A model generated the notes under the pieces. The model made no database searches. It saw nothing but the letters and a program-made list of their open reading frames with translations, and had not been told where the DNA came from. 64,000 bases of DNA from Micromonospora carbonacea (lineage in GTDB: Bacteria > Actinomycetota > Actinomycetes > Mycobacteriales > Micromonosporaceae): assembly GCF_014205165.1 (NCBI RefSeq), contig NZ_JACHMZ010000001.1:3184501-3248500 (forward strand). The letters run 5' to 3'. The translations under genes were made by a program, and so were the position numbers. Within the stretch, counting starts at the first letter, position 1; each line of letters starts with the position of its first letter. Shown here one piece after another: positions 51,492-59,269 of this stretch.

Positions 51492-53255
51492 GTGCGGGTG
51501 GTGGCCACCGCCGGGCACGTCGACCACGGCAAGTCCACCCTGGTGCGGGCGCTCACCGGGATGGAACCGGACCGGTGGGCCGAGGAACGCCGCCGGGGCA
51601 TGACCATCGACCTCGGCTTCGCCTGGACCACGCTGCCCTCCGGCGGCACCATCGCGTTCGTCGACGTGCCCGGCCACGAGCGGTTCGTGCCGAACATGCT
51701 CGCCGGCGTCGGCCCCGCGCCCGCCGCGCTGTTCGTCGTCGCCGCCGACGAGGGCTGGATGCCCCAGTCCGCCGAGCACCTGGCCGCGCTGCACGCGCTC
51801 GGCGTCGCGTACGGGCTGCTGGTGGTGACCCGCGCGGACCTGGCCGACCCGGGGCCGGCGCTGGCCCAGGCCCGCGCGCAGCTCGCCGCCACGTCGCTGG
51901 GGGACGTGGAGGCCGTCGCGGTCAGTGCCGTCACCGGGGCCGGCCTGCCGCAGCTGTGGGCGGCCCTGGACCGCCTGACGGCCCGGCTGCCCGACCCGCC
52001 GGCCGACGCGCCGGTGCGGCTGTGGGTGGACCGGTCGTTCACGATCACCGGCTCCGGCACCGTGGTCACCGGCACCCTCGGCGGCGGCCGGCTGGCCGTC
52101 GGCGACCACCTGGAGCTGGCGGGCATCGGCGAGCAGGTGCGGGTGCGGGGCCTGCACCGCCTCGGCGCAGCCCGCGACCGGGTCGACGCGGTGGCCCGGG
52201 TCGCGGTGAACCTGCGCAACGTGCCCCGGGACCGGCTGGGCCGCGGCGAGGCGCTGCTCACCCCCGGCCGCTTCGGCCGCGCCGACCTGCTCGACGTGCG
52301 CGTCACCGGGGAACCGGCGGCCGACCTGCCGGCCACCCTCACCCTGCACGTCGGCTCCGCCGCCGTGCCCGCCCGGGTACGCCCGCTGGGCGTCGACACC
52401 GTCCGGCTGCGGCTGGCCCGGCCGCTGCCGCTGCTCGTCGGCGACCGGGCGCTGCTGCGCGACCCCGGCCGGCACCTGATCGCCGGCGGGGTGACCGTGC
52501 TGGACGTGGCCCCGCCGCCGCTGGCCCGGCGTGGGGCCGCCGCCGCCCGCGCCCGGGTCCTCGCCGGCCTCGACGGCCGCCCCGACCTGGCGGGGGAGCT
52601 GCGCCGCCGCGCCCTGGTCCGGGCGGGGGAGCTGACCCGGATGGGGGTGCCCGTGACCACCGCCCCCGTCGCCGGGGACTGGCTGGCCGACCCGGAGCAC
52701 TGGGCGGCCCTCGCCGCCCGGCTGACCGCCGAGACCACCCGGTACGCCGCCGCGCACCCCCTGGAGGCGGGTGTCCCCGTCGACGTGCTGCGCCACCGCC
52801 TCGGCCTGCCCGACCGGGCCCTGGTGGAGGCCCTCGTGCGCCCGCCGCTGCGGGTGACCGCCGGGCGGGTCACCGCATCGGCCGGCGACGCGCTGCCCGA
52901 GCCGGTGGCCCGCGCGGTGGCCCGCGTCCGCGCCGAGTACGCCGACCGGCCGTTCCGGGCCCCGGAGGCGCACCGCCTCGCCGAGTGGGGGCTCGGGCCC
53001 CGGGAACTCGGGGCGGCGGTGCGGGCCGGGGCGCTGCTGCGGCTGGCCGACAGCGTGGTGCTGCTGCCCGGCGCCGTGGACGCCGCCGCCCGGGTCCTCG
53101 CCGGGCTTCCGCAGCCGTTCACGCTCAGCGCCGCCCGGCAGGCCCTGGACACCACCCGCCGGGTGGCGGTGCCGCTGCTGGAGCTGCTGGACCGACGGGG
53201 CGTCACCCGCCGCCTGCCCGACGACGCCCGCAGCGTCGTGTCCCCGCCCCCCTGA
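51492..53255 (+). CDS. selB: Selenocysteine-specific elongation factor SelB
   Basis: 587 residues from GTG 51492, one base after the selA stop. The GTPase domain has VVATAGHVDHGKSTLVRALT (G1), FVDVPGHERFVPNML (G3) and VVTRADLADPG (the NKxD region is TRAD here, a variant). Domains II and III follow. The C-terminal ~230 residues contain winged-helix repeats that bind the SECIS loop (EAHRLAEWGLGPRELGAAVR, FTLSAARQALDTTRRVAVPL, ELLDRRGVTRRL). It brings Sec-tRNA(Sec) to the ribosome at the UGA of fdhA. Confidence 0.95.
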   Translation: MRVVATAGHVDHGKSTLVRALTGMEPDRWAEERRRGMTIDLGFAWTTLPSGGTIAFVDVPGHERFVPNMLAGVGPAPAALFVVAADEGWMPQSAEHLAALHALGVAYGLLVVTRADLADPGPALAQARAQLAATSLGDVEAVAVSAVTGAGLPQLWAALDRLTARLPDPPADAPVRLWVDRSFTITGSGTVVTGTLGGGRLAVGDHLELAGIGEQVRVRGLHRLGAARDRVDAVARVAVNLRNVPRDRLGRGEALLTPGRFGRADLLDVRVTGEPAADLPATLTLHVGSAAVPARVRPLGVDTVRLRLARPLPLLVGDRALLRDPGRHLIAGGVTVLDVAPPPLARRGAAAARARVLAGLDGRPDLAGELRRRALVRAGELTRMGVPVTTAPVAGDWLADPEHWAALAARLTAETTRYAAAHPLEAGVPVDVLRHRLGLPDRALVEALVRPPLRVTAGRVTASAGDALPEPVARAVARVRAEYADRPFRAPEAHRLAEWGLGPRELGAAVRAGALLRLADSVVLLPGAVDAAARVLAGLPQPFTLSAARQALDTTRRVAVPLLELLDRRGVTRRLPDDARSVVSPPP

Positions 53256-53267
53256 CGGGCCGGGGAC
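53240..53267 (+). terminator. Terminator at the end of the fdh-sel operon
   Basis: GTCCCCG (53240-53246) pairs with CGGGGAC (53261-53267), with additional CCC/GGG pairs inside and a short bulge, and is followed by GCTTTGTT. The stem overlaps the selB stop codon. Confidence 0.6.
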
Positions 53268-53299
53268 GCTTTGTTGCGGGGTGCTGCGATCGTGGCGTG

Positions 53300-54025
53300 G
53301 TGACCGATTCGGCTCCCGCCTCCGCCAGCGGGGGCCGGTGGGGCCGGGTGTTCCTCCTGACGATGGTGCTGGGCTGGGTGGCCTGGGCCGTGCTGGCCTG
53401 CTGGGCCGCGCCCCGCGAGTCCGACGTCGGGCAACTGGCGCGTGACGTGGCAGCCGGCCGGGTCGTCACCGTCCAGCGCGGCGACGGCTGGCAGCGCCCG
53501 GGTGCCTTCTGGGGCGCGACGCCGAACCTGCGCCCCGGCCCGCGGGGCCCGACGCTCGCCTGGAGCCTGCCCGACGGCCGGATCCGCTACGCCGACGTGG
53601 GGGTGCCGCTGGGCGACCCGGAACCCGCGCCGCACGGGCCGGACGGCCGCCTGACGCGCGTCGCGGAGACCTGGCCGAGCACCTCCGCGCCCGCGCACCG
53701 GATCGCCGCCGCCGCGGAGGTGCTCGCCGCCGTCGTCGTGCTGGGTTGGTTGGCGGTCCTCGTCGCCGGCCCCGACCCGGTCGTCGGCACCCGCTGGTTC
53801 TGGTTCTGGCTGGGCTCGCTGCCGTTCGGGGTGGGCGTGCTCGCCTGGCTGTACCGGGAAAGGTGGCGAGCGCCGTACCCGCGGTCGGGAGCCGGGCCGC
53901 CGCCGGCCGTCGCGCGCCGGTCGGGATGGGTCGGCCTGGGGTGGACCCTGCTGGCCAGCCTGGGGCTGTCCCTCGCGGTGGCCGCCGTGCGCGGCCTGCT
54001 CGGCGGCGCGCTGGTCCCCGGCTGA
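53300..54025 (+). CDS. Membrane protein of unknown function
   Basis: 241 residues from GTG 53300 (GTG 53297, one codon earlier, is equally possible). One N-terminal helix (VFLLTMVLGWVAWAVLACW), a ~90-residue soluble segment with repeated Trp (GDGWQRPGAFWGATPN, PTLAWSLPDGRIRYADV) and three more helices (EVLAAVVVLGWLAVLVAG, WFWFWLGSLPFGVGVLAWLY, LGWTLLASLGLSLAVAAVRG) suggest a four-helix protein with an exported loop. The layout resembles DUF3592-type proteins, but I do not assign it. It follows the terminator of the sel operon and is independent. Confidence 0.65.
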   Translation: MTDSAPASASGGRWGRVFLLTMVLGWVAWAVLACWAAPRESDVGQLARDVAAGRVVTVQRGDGWQRPGAFWGATPNLRPGPRGPTLAWSLPDGRIRYADVGVPLGDPEPAPHGPDGRLTRVAETWPSTSAPAHRIAAAAEVLAAVVVLGWLAVLVAGPDPVVGTRWFWFWLGSLPFGVGVLAWLYRERWRAPYPRSGAGPPPAVARRSGWVGLGWTLLASLGLSLAVAAVRGLLGGALVPG

Positions 54026-54085
54026 CCGGGCGGGTTCGGCGGCAACGCCACCTGCGTGGTGGGGCGGTGGCCTAGCGTGGCGGTC

Positions 54086-54283
54086 ATGGACCCTTCGGCG
54101 GTCTGGCGGGACAAGAGCCACCGGTGGCGGATCGAGGCGTACCGGGCGCCGGACCTGCGCTTCGCCATCTTCGCCACGAACGGCCCCACCGAGTCGGCCC
54201 CGCTGTGGCTGTTCGGGATGGCGGCGCTGGCCCGCTGGCTGATGACCCACGCCATCTCCCTCGACGACCTGGAGACCGACTGA
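54086..54283 (+). CDS. Small hypothetical protein, 65 aa
   Basis: 65 residues from ATG 54086. TAGCGT at 54073-54078, seven bases before the ATG, fits a leaderless promoter. The sequence is Trp- and Arg-rich (WRDKSHRWRIEAYRAP, APLWLFGMAALARWLMTH) with an acidic end (LDDLETD). One amphipathic helix is likely; there is no signal peptide. Composition and frame are protein-like. No family recognised. Confidence 0.6.
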   Translation: MDPSAVWRDKSHRWRIEAYRAPDLRFAIFATNGPTESAPLWLFGMAALARWLMTHAISLDDLETD

Positions 54284-54367
54284 CCGACCCCGGTCGAGTG
54301 AAAAGACCGTTTCGCCCACTTCGGCGCGGGTGGGCTCCGTACCGTGCGGGGGGTGAAGGACCGGGGA

Positions 54368-54538
54368 ATGCGGACGGTCGTCGCGGTGCTCGCCGGCCTC
54401 GCGGTCATCTACTTCGGCAGCCGGGGCCGCACCGCCGACGACGGCGGCGGCGTGTCCGGCGGCGTGGTGATCCTCGCGGTGCTGGCCGCCGCCCTGGCCT
54501 GGCACCTGACCAGGCCGGGCGACAACGCGGCCAAGTGA
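54368..54538 (+). CDS. Small two-helix membrane protein, 56 aa
   Basis: 56 residues from ATG 54368 with AAGGA eight bases upstream; a GTG at 54344 would add eight residues. Two hydrophobic segments (RTVVAVLAGLAVIYFG and GGVVILAVLAAALAWHL) flank a polar loop (RGRTADDGGGVS). It is probably a hairpin in the membrane with both ends on one side. It is convergent with the HhH-GPD gene. No function assigned. Confidence 0.6.
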   Translation: MRTVVAVLAGLAVIYFGSRGRTADDGGGVSGGVVILAVLAAALAWHLTRPGDNAAK

Positions 54539-54562
54539 CGCCCACCGCCCCCGGCTGCGGTC

Positions 54563-55213
54563 TCAGCGGGCGGCGGCGCGCGTGACGTCCCGCGCGCAGT
54601 CCTCGTCCAGGGCCACCCGGACCAACGCCGAGGCGAGCCGGCCGAAGTCCGCCCCGTCGACCAGCCCACCCAGCCCGCGCGGGTCGGCCGGCAGCCCCAG
54701 CAGCCCGGCCCCGGCCAGGGCACGCCGGTCGGCGTACGGGCGCACGTCCGCCCAGACCGACTGCGCCTCGCGCAGGAAGATGTCCGCACCGGTCGGCCCG
54801 ATCCCGGGGAACTCGGTGAGCAGCCGCCGCAGCGCCGCCGGCGACCCGCCGGACTCCCGGTGCAGGCGGCGCAGGTCGCCGCGCCAGCGGTCCAGGCACA
54901 GCCGCGCCCCGTCGCCGAGCATGGTGGCGGTGCGCTCGTCGTAGCGGCGGTAGTGCCCCCGGCCCAGCGCGTCGACGCGGGCCTGCCAGCTCGCCGCCGC
55001 CATCGCCTGCGGCGTGCGGTAGCCGCAGGCGAACAGCTCCCGGGCCGCCGCCACCGCCACGCCTGCCCGGATCCGGGTGCTCAGCAGCGTGGCCAGCACC
55101 AGCAGCTGGTACAGCGGGCCGGGCCGGTCGGCGAGCCGGATGCCGGCCTCCTGCGCGTACGTGCGGCCCTGCTGTTCCAGCAGGACCCGCACGGTCCTCC
55201 GATCGTCTGCCAC
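54563..55213 (-). CDS. HhH-GPD superfamily endonuclease III-like protein
   Basis: 216 residues from GTG 55213. The helix-hairpin-helix is seen in LTEFPGIGPTGADIFLREAQ, preceded by a helical glycosylase-type domain (PLYQLLVLATLLSTRIRAGV). The catalytic Lys of endonuclease III, normally in the hairpin, is not present, and the four cysteines of its iron-sulfur cluster are missing. VRPYADRRALAGAG supplies the conserved Asp region. It may be a divergent base-excision glycosylase or only a DNA-binding relative. Confidence 0.78.
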   Translation of the reverse strand: MADDRRTVRVLLEQQGRTYAQEAGIRLADRPGPLYQLLVLATLLSTRIRAGVAVAAARELFACGYRTPQAMAAASWQARVDALGRGHYRRYDERTATMLGDGARLCLDRWRGDLRRLHRESGGSPAALRRLLTEFPGIGPTGADIFLREAQSVWADVRPYADRRALAGAGLLGLPADPRGLGGLVDGADFGRLASALVRVALDEDCARDVTRAAAR

Positions 55214-55266
55214 GCCCGCGGGATACCCACCCCGCAGCCGCCCACCCGCACGATTCGCGGTCCGCG

Positions 55267-55320
55267 GTTAGGAGGGGACCCCTGTACAACAGAATCCGTT
55301 AACAGGGGGCCCTTCCTTAC
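55267..55320. repeat. Intergenic palindromic repeat element
   Basis: Arms 55267-55285 and 55302-55320 pair at 16 of 19 positions around a 16-base centre. The arm type (GTTAGGAGGGGACCCCTGT) resembles a dispersed palindrome that I recall between genes in Micromonospora genomes. It lies just after the end of a leftward gene (55322) and before the start of another (55213). It could be a REP-like element that also terminates transcription. Only one copy is in this window. Confidence 0.55.
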
Positions 55321-55321
55321 G

Positions 55322-55783
55322 TCAGGGCCGCAGCCGGTTCCAGGTGGTTGCCGCCGCCATCCCGTACGCCAGGTGTGGCACCGCGTCCGACAGCCAGTCC
55401 GTGCGGCTCCACCGGCGCGGGTCGGTCACGCCCAGCGCCGTCATCGACGCGTCGGAGGCGGCCATGACGCCCCCGCCCAGCAGCAGCACCGCCACCGGCA
55501 GGGACGGGGTGCGCCGACGCGCGGCCAGCACGGCGAACACGACGCCGGCGGCGACGCCCAGCCCGTACCCGAGCAGGGGCCCGAGGCCCGCGCGGCGGTT
55601 GGCCGCCCGGTCCTCGGGCCCGAGGTCGACGTGCGCCAGCCCGGCCACGTGCCGGGCGGTCTCCTCGGGGGTGCTGCTCGCCGGTCGGGCGCGCAGCACC
55701 ATGTCGACGTAGCTGACGACGTTGAGCGCGACGCTGCCGACCGCGCCGGCGACGGCCCCGTCGACAACTGGCGTCCGGTTCAC
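55322..55783 (-). CDS. Small membrane protein, 153 aa
   Basis: 153 residues from GTG 55783, overlapping the upstream gene's stop in GTGA. Three hydrophobic segments are visible: AGAVGSVALNVVSYVDMVL, LGPLLGYGLGVAAGVVFAVL and LPVAVLLLGGGVMAASD. A polar loop with EETARHVAGLAHVDLGPEDR joins the first two, and the C-terminus is amphipathic. Similar proteins are annotated only as hypothetical membrane proteins. Coupled translation with the 69-residue protein suggests they work together. Confidence 0.7.
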   Translation of the reverse strand: MNRTPVVDGAVAGAVGSVALNVVSYVDMVLRARPASSTPEETARHVAGLAHVDLGPEDRAANRRAGLGPLLGYGLGVAAGVVFAVLAARRRTPSLPVAVLLLGGGVMAASDASMTALGVTDPRRWSRTDWLSDAVPHLAYGMAAATTWNRLRP

Positions 55784-55989
55784 TTCGGGTCGCCCGGTTC
55801 GCGTTCGCCCTTCGGACCGTACGTCCGTTCGCCCCGCACGACGCCGCGTTGTCCCCGGTCGTCCTGCAGGATCCGGTTGGCGGCCCGGTTGGCCTCGGCG
55901 TCGGCCGCCCGTCCGGAGTTCTCGATCAGGTCGCGCAGCCGCGCCCGTTGCTTGTCGTACGCGTTGCTGCCCGGTCGTGGTCCTGGCAT
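55780..55989 (-). CDS. Small hydrophilic hypothetical protein, 69 aa
   Basis: 69 residues from ATG 55989 with AGGAGG six bases upstream, an excellent start. The sequence is strongly charged and helical (YDKQRARLRDLIENSGRAAD, AEANRAANRILQDDRG), ending in a Gly/Arg/Glu tail (VRGERTYGPKGEREPGDPK). It has no hydrophobic core and could be a DNA- or protein-binding helix. It is the first gene of a two-gene unit with the membrane protein at 55783. Confidence 0.72.
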   Translation of the reverse strand: MPGPRPGSNAYDKQRARLRDLIENSGRAADAEANRAANRILQDDRGQRGVVRGERTYGPKGEREPGDPK

Positions 55990-56072
55990 CGCCGCCTCCT
56001 GCGGTGGTGGGGCCGTTGGCGCAGGTCGTCTACCCGCCTGCGCCGCGGCCAACCGCCCCCGGTGGCCGCCGG

Positions 56073-56954
56073 TCAGGCCGGGGCGCGCACCACGGCGACG
56101 GGGCAGTCGGCGCGGTGCAGCACGGCGTGGCTGACCGAGCCGAGGAGCAGACCGGTGAGCTCGCCGTGGCCGCGCCCGCCGACCACCAGCAGCTGGGCGT
56201 CGCGGGAGGCGTCGGTGAGCGCGGCGACGGGCCGCCTGTGGGCCACCACCGCCTCGACGGGCACCTGCGGCCAGCGGTCGCCGACCCCGGCGAGGGAGTC
56301 GGCCAGCATCCGCTGTTCCTCGCCGCGCAGCCGGTCCTCGTCGTAGACGAGGGGTTGCATGTCGCCGGGCCCGGCGGAGGCGGGGTGCCGGTAGGCGTGC
56401 ACCGCGCGCAGCGCGACGCCACGCGCCGCCGCGGCCTCGGCGGCGAACTCCACGGCCGCCCGCGACAGCGCCGAGCCGTCCACCCCGACCACGACCGGCC
56501 CGCCCGGGCGCGCCGCGCCGCGGGCCACCAGCACGGGACAGTCGGCGTACGCGGCGACCTGCACCGCCACGGAGCCGAGCACCAGCGCCCCGAACCCGCC
56601 CAGCCCCCGGTCGCCGACGACGACCAGCACGGCGGTGGGGGACTCGCCGACCAGCACGGCGGCCGCCTCCCCGTCGATGATCTCCCCGGTGACCCGCAGG
56701 CTCGGCGCGGCCTGCTCGGCCTCGGCGACGGCGTCGGCCACGAGTTGCCCCGCCTGCTCGCGCAGCCCGGCGCCGGGCGGGGCGCCGGCCGCCGGGCCGA
56801 GCGGCACCCGCAGCAGCGGCCAGATGAAGCCGTGCACCACCCGCAGCGGCCGGTCCCGGCGGGCCGCCTCCGCGGCGGCGAGCCGCACGGCCCGCAGGGA
56901 CGACGGCGAGCCGTCCACGCCGACCACCACCGCCGCGCCGCTGGCCGCGTTCAC
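56073..56954 (-). CDS. Tandem universal stress protein
   Basis: 293 residues from GTG 56954 with GAGGAGG upstream. Two UspA domains follow one another. The first runs from VVVGVDGSPSSLRAVRLAAA to VVGDRGLGGFGALVLGSVAV, the second from VVVGVDGSALSRAAVEFAAE to VVGGRGHGELTGLLLGSVSH. Each carries the G-x2-G-x9-G(S/T) ATP-binding pattern, so both domains should bind ATP. Such proteins accumulate under hypoxia or stationary phase in mycobacteria. Divergent from the SpoIIE-type phosphatase. Confidence 0.92.
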   Translation of the reverse strand: MNAASGAAVVVGVDGSPSSLRAVRLAAAEAARRDRPLRVVHGFIWPLLRVPLGPAAGAPPGAGLREQAGQLVADAVAEAEQAAPSLRVTGEIIDGEAAAVLVGESPTAVLVVVGDRGLGGFGALVLGSVAVQVAAYADCPVLVARGAARPGGPVVVGVDGSALSRAAVEFAAEAAAARGVALRAVHAYRHPASAGPGDMQPLVYDEDRLRGEEQRMLADSLAGVGDRWPQVPVEAVVAHRRPVAALTDASRDAQLLVVGGRGHGELTGLLLGSVSHAVLHRADCPVAVVRAPA

Positions 56955-57299
56955 CGCCGTACCTCCTCCGCCGTGCGTCCGCGGTCAGTATCGCGGCCCG
57001 CCGGCCGTCGCCGGAGCGATACCGCGCAGGCCCCGGGGCCGATACGGTTGCCGGACGTCCCCGCCGGGGGCCGGCGGGCATCGTCGCGGTGACGCTCCGA
57101 CGGCCCGCCGGCGGACCTGCCGGACGCCTTTCACGGCGGGCTCGCCGTCCGGCGCGCCGACTGATGCGCCGACGCCCGCGACGCCGCAGTCGCGCGGCCC
57201 GGTGACGCGCCGGGGAGGTTCGGGGTGACCGTGCCCGTCGGCTGACCGGAGCCCTCCGTATGATGCTTGCCCTACAGCAAGAGTTGTCGGAGGGTGATC
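56955..57299. promoter_or_regulatory. Divergent promoter region between the USP and phosphatase genes
   Basis: 345 bases without a gene. A -10-like TATGAT lies at 57259-57264, and a small hairpin (CTTGC 57266-57270, GCAAG 57277-57281) sits just before the Shine-Dalgarno GGAGGG of the phosphatase gene. No other structure stands out. Confidence 0.4.
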
Positions 57300-58487
57300 A
57301 TGCCGGAGGCGTCCGGAACGGTGTCCCGCGCGCTGCGCGAGGCGCCGCCCGACCGGTTGGCGGAGGCCGCCGACCGGGCGATCCGCGCTGCTCTCGGCGC
57401 GTCCCGGACCGACGTGTTCGTCGCCGACTACCGCATCAGCGGCCTGTGGCCGGTGCTGGACCCGGACCTGCCCGACGCCGGGTTCCTCGCCTGTCACGGC
57501 GTGGCGCAGCGCTGCTTCAGCAGCCAGCAGCCGGTCCTCGACAGCGGGGACGACGGCCGCTGCCGGGTCTACCTGCCGCTGACGGTGTGGGGCGAGCGCC
57601 TCGGCGTGCTCCTGGTCGAACTGCCGGCCGCCCCGGCCGCGTCGACCGTGGAGGCGGCCCGGGACATCGCCGGCGAGCTGGCGCTGGCGCTGCGCGCGGC
57701 CGACCGGGGGACCGACCGGTACCGGCGGGCCCGCCGCCGCGAGCGGCTGAGCATGGCCGCCGAGATGCAGTGGGACCTGCTGCCGGGGCGCAGCGTCACC
57801 CACGGCGCGTTCCTGCTGGCCGGGCAGCTGGAGCCGGCGTACACGGTGGGCGGCGACCATTTCGACTGGTCCGTCGACGGGGACCGGCTCGCGCTGACCG
57901 TGCTCAACGGCGCGGGCACCGGCCTGTCGGCGTCGCTGCTGACGGCGGTGGCGGTCAACGCGATGCGCAACGCCCGCCGCTCCGGCGGCGGCCTGGTCGA
58001 GCAGGCCGAACTGGCCTCGGACACGGTCTTCTTCCAGCACCGCGGCGAGCGGCACGTGGCGACGCTGCTGCTGGAGCTGGACGCCACCGACGGCCGGGTC
58101 CGGGCCGTGGACGCGGGCTCGCCCCACGTGCTGCGGCTGCGGGGCGGTTCGGTGCAGCGGGTGCCGCTGGAGCAGCAGCTGCCGCTGGGCATGTTCGCCG
58201 AGACCCGCTACGAGGTGCAGGAGTTCACCGTCGAACCGGGCGACCGCCTCTTCGTGGTCAGCGACGGCGTGTACGCGGCGGCGCCGGGCGGCGGGGAACC
58301 GTACGGCGAGCGGGCCATGGCGCGCTCGATGCGCGCGACGCGCTTGCAGCCGGCGACGGAGGCAGTTGGTACGGTGATGCGCGGGCTGCAGTCCTATCAC
58401 GCCGACGCCGATCTGCGTGACGACGCGGTGGTCGTCTGCCTCGACTGGCGCGGCCGGGCCGGTGGTCCGGGCGGCGGGGCGCGGTGA
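57300..58487 (+). CDS. PP2C/SpoIIE-type serine phosphatase with GAF-like sensor
   Basis: 395 residues from ATG 57300 with GGAGGG six bases upstream. Residues 20-135 look like a GAF-type sensor (TDVFVADYRISGLWPVLDPD, CRVYLPLTVWGERLGVLLVE). The catalytic part starts with a linker helix (RRRERLSMAAEMQWDLLPGR), then EPAYTVGGDHFDWSVDGDRL, where VGGDHFD replaces the usual VGGDWYD. Later motifs are VDAGSPHVLRLRGG, VVSDGVYAAAP and DLRDDAVVVCLDW. The metal-binding aspartates are kept. It probably dephosphorylates an anti-anti-sigma (STAS) protein; none is adjacent. Confidence 0.88.
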   Translation: MPEASGTVSRALREAPPDRLAEAADRAIRAALGASRTDVFVADYRISGLWPVLDPDLPDAGFLACHGVAQRCFSSQQPVLDSGDDGRCRVYLPLTVWGERLGVLLVELPAAPAASTVEAARDIAGELALALRAADRGTDRYRRARRRERLSMAAEMQWDLLPGRSVTHGAFLLAGQLEPAYTVGGDHFDWSVDGDRLALTVLNGAGTGLSASLLTAVAVNAMRNARRSGGGLVEQAELASDTVFFQHRGERHVATLLLELDATDGRVRAVDAGSPHVLRLRGGSVQRVPLEQQLPLGMFAETRYEVQEFTVEPGDRLFVVSDGVYAAAPGGGEPYGERAMARSMRATRLQPATEAVGTVMRGLQSYHADADLRDDAVVVCLDWRGRAGGPGGGAR

Positions 58488-58527
58488 CGGGGCGGTAGCG
58501 GGACACGGACATCGCAGGGGACGTCGG

Positions 58528-58995
58528 GTGGAGCAACCGGATCTCGCCGCGGCGATCGACGCCGCAGCCGAGGCGCTCGTACGCGTGCTCGACCCCACGG
58601 GCTCCCGGCACCAGATGACGGTGTCCCCCACGCAGCTGCGGGTGCTGTCGCTGCTCAGCGCCCGTCCCCGCACCAACGTGAACCGCCTCGCCGAGCTGCT
58701 CGACGTGGTGCCGTCGTCGGCCAGCCGGCTGTGCGACCGGCTGGAGGCGATCGGGCTGCTGCGCCGGGTGGCCGACCCACGGGACCGGCGGGAGGTGCGG
58801 CTGGTGCCCACGGCGGCGGCCGAGGCGCTGCTGCGGGAGCTCACCGAGCGCCGGCACCGGGCGGTCCGCGCGGTGCTGGAACGGATGCCGTCGCGTACCC
58901 AGCACGAGCTGCTGTTGTCGCTGCTGGCATTCGGTCAGGCGGCGGCCCCGACGCCGGCGGCGGTCCAGCCGGAGCCGGGCACCCGGACCGCCTGA
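58528..58995 (+). CDS. MarR family transcriptional regulator
   Basis: 155 residues from GTG 58528 with AGGGGA upstream. The winged helix is complete: VSPTQLRVLSLLSARPRTNV, NRLAELLDVVPSSASRLCDR, LEAIGLLRRVADPRDRREVR and LVPTAAAEALL. It follows the phosphatase gene by 40 bases on the same strand and may be co-transcribed with it, which would link its targets to the stress branch. The ligand is unknown. Confidence 0.88.
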   Translation: MEQPDLAAAIDAAAEALVRVLDPTGSRHQMTVSPTQLRVLSLLSARPRTNVNRLAELLDVVPSSASRLCDRLEAIGLLRRVADPRDRREVRLVPTAAAEALLRELTERRHRAVRAVLERMPSRTQHELLLSLLAFGQAAAPTPAAVQPEPGTRTA

Positions 58996-59103
58996 GCGCG
59001 CCGCCGCCACCCGCGACGATCGCCACGACGTGAGCTGAGCCACAGTGACGTGACCGCCCCGGCGAGGCGAACGCGGGCCGGCGGGGGCCGGAGCCAGGCC
59101 CGA

Positions 59104-59152
59104 TATAGTGGCAGCGCAACTCACCGGCCCCTGATCCCACGATCGGGGGCCG
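59104..59152 (+). promoter_or_regulatory. Promoter -10 and structured leader of the pgsA-DUF881-sbp cluster
   Basis: A strong -10 (TATAGT, 59104-59109) is followed by a 12-pair stem: 59125-59136 with 59141-59152 (one T-G pair) around CCAC. The hairpin lies about 118 bases before the GTG of the phosphatidyltransferase gene. A -35 element is not clear. It may attenuate transcription of the division cluster or stabilise its mRNA. Confidence 0.5.
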
Positions 59153-59269
59153 CACCAGGGGAGGTCCCAGCCCGGGATCCGAAGGCGCCGGCGGGGGCCG
59201 GCCCGGCAACGCGCACGTCCCTCCGCAGCGCCCGTTCGGGCGCCGGACCGTGCTGCGAGGGGAGGTTCG

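Noticed and set aside
50117..54505. Open frame of 1462 codons on the minus strand
   Set aside because: Shadow of selA, selB and the tRNA; composition is Arg/Ala/Ser-biased and it has no ribosome site.
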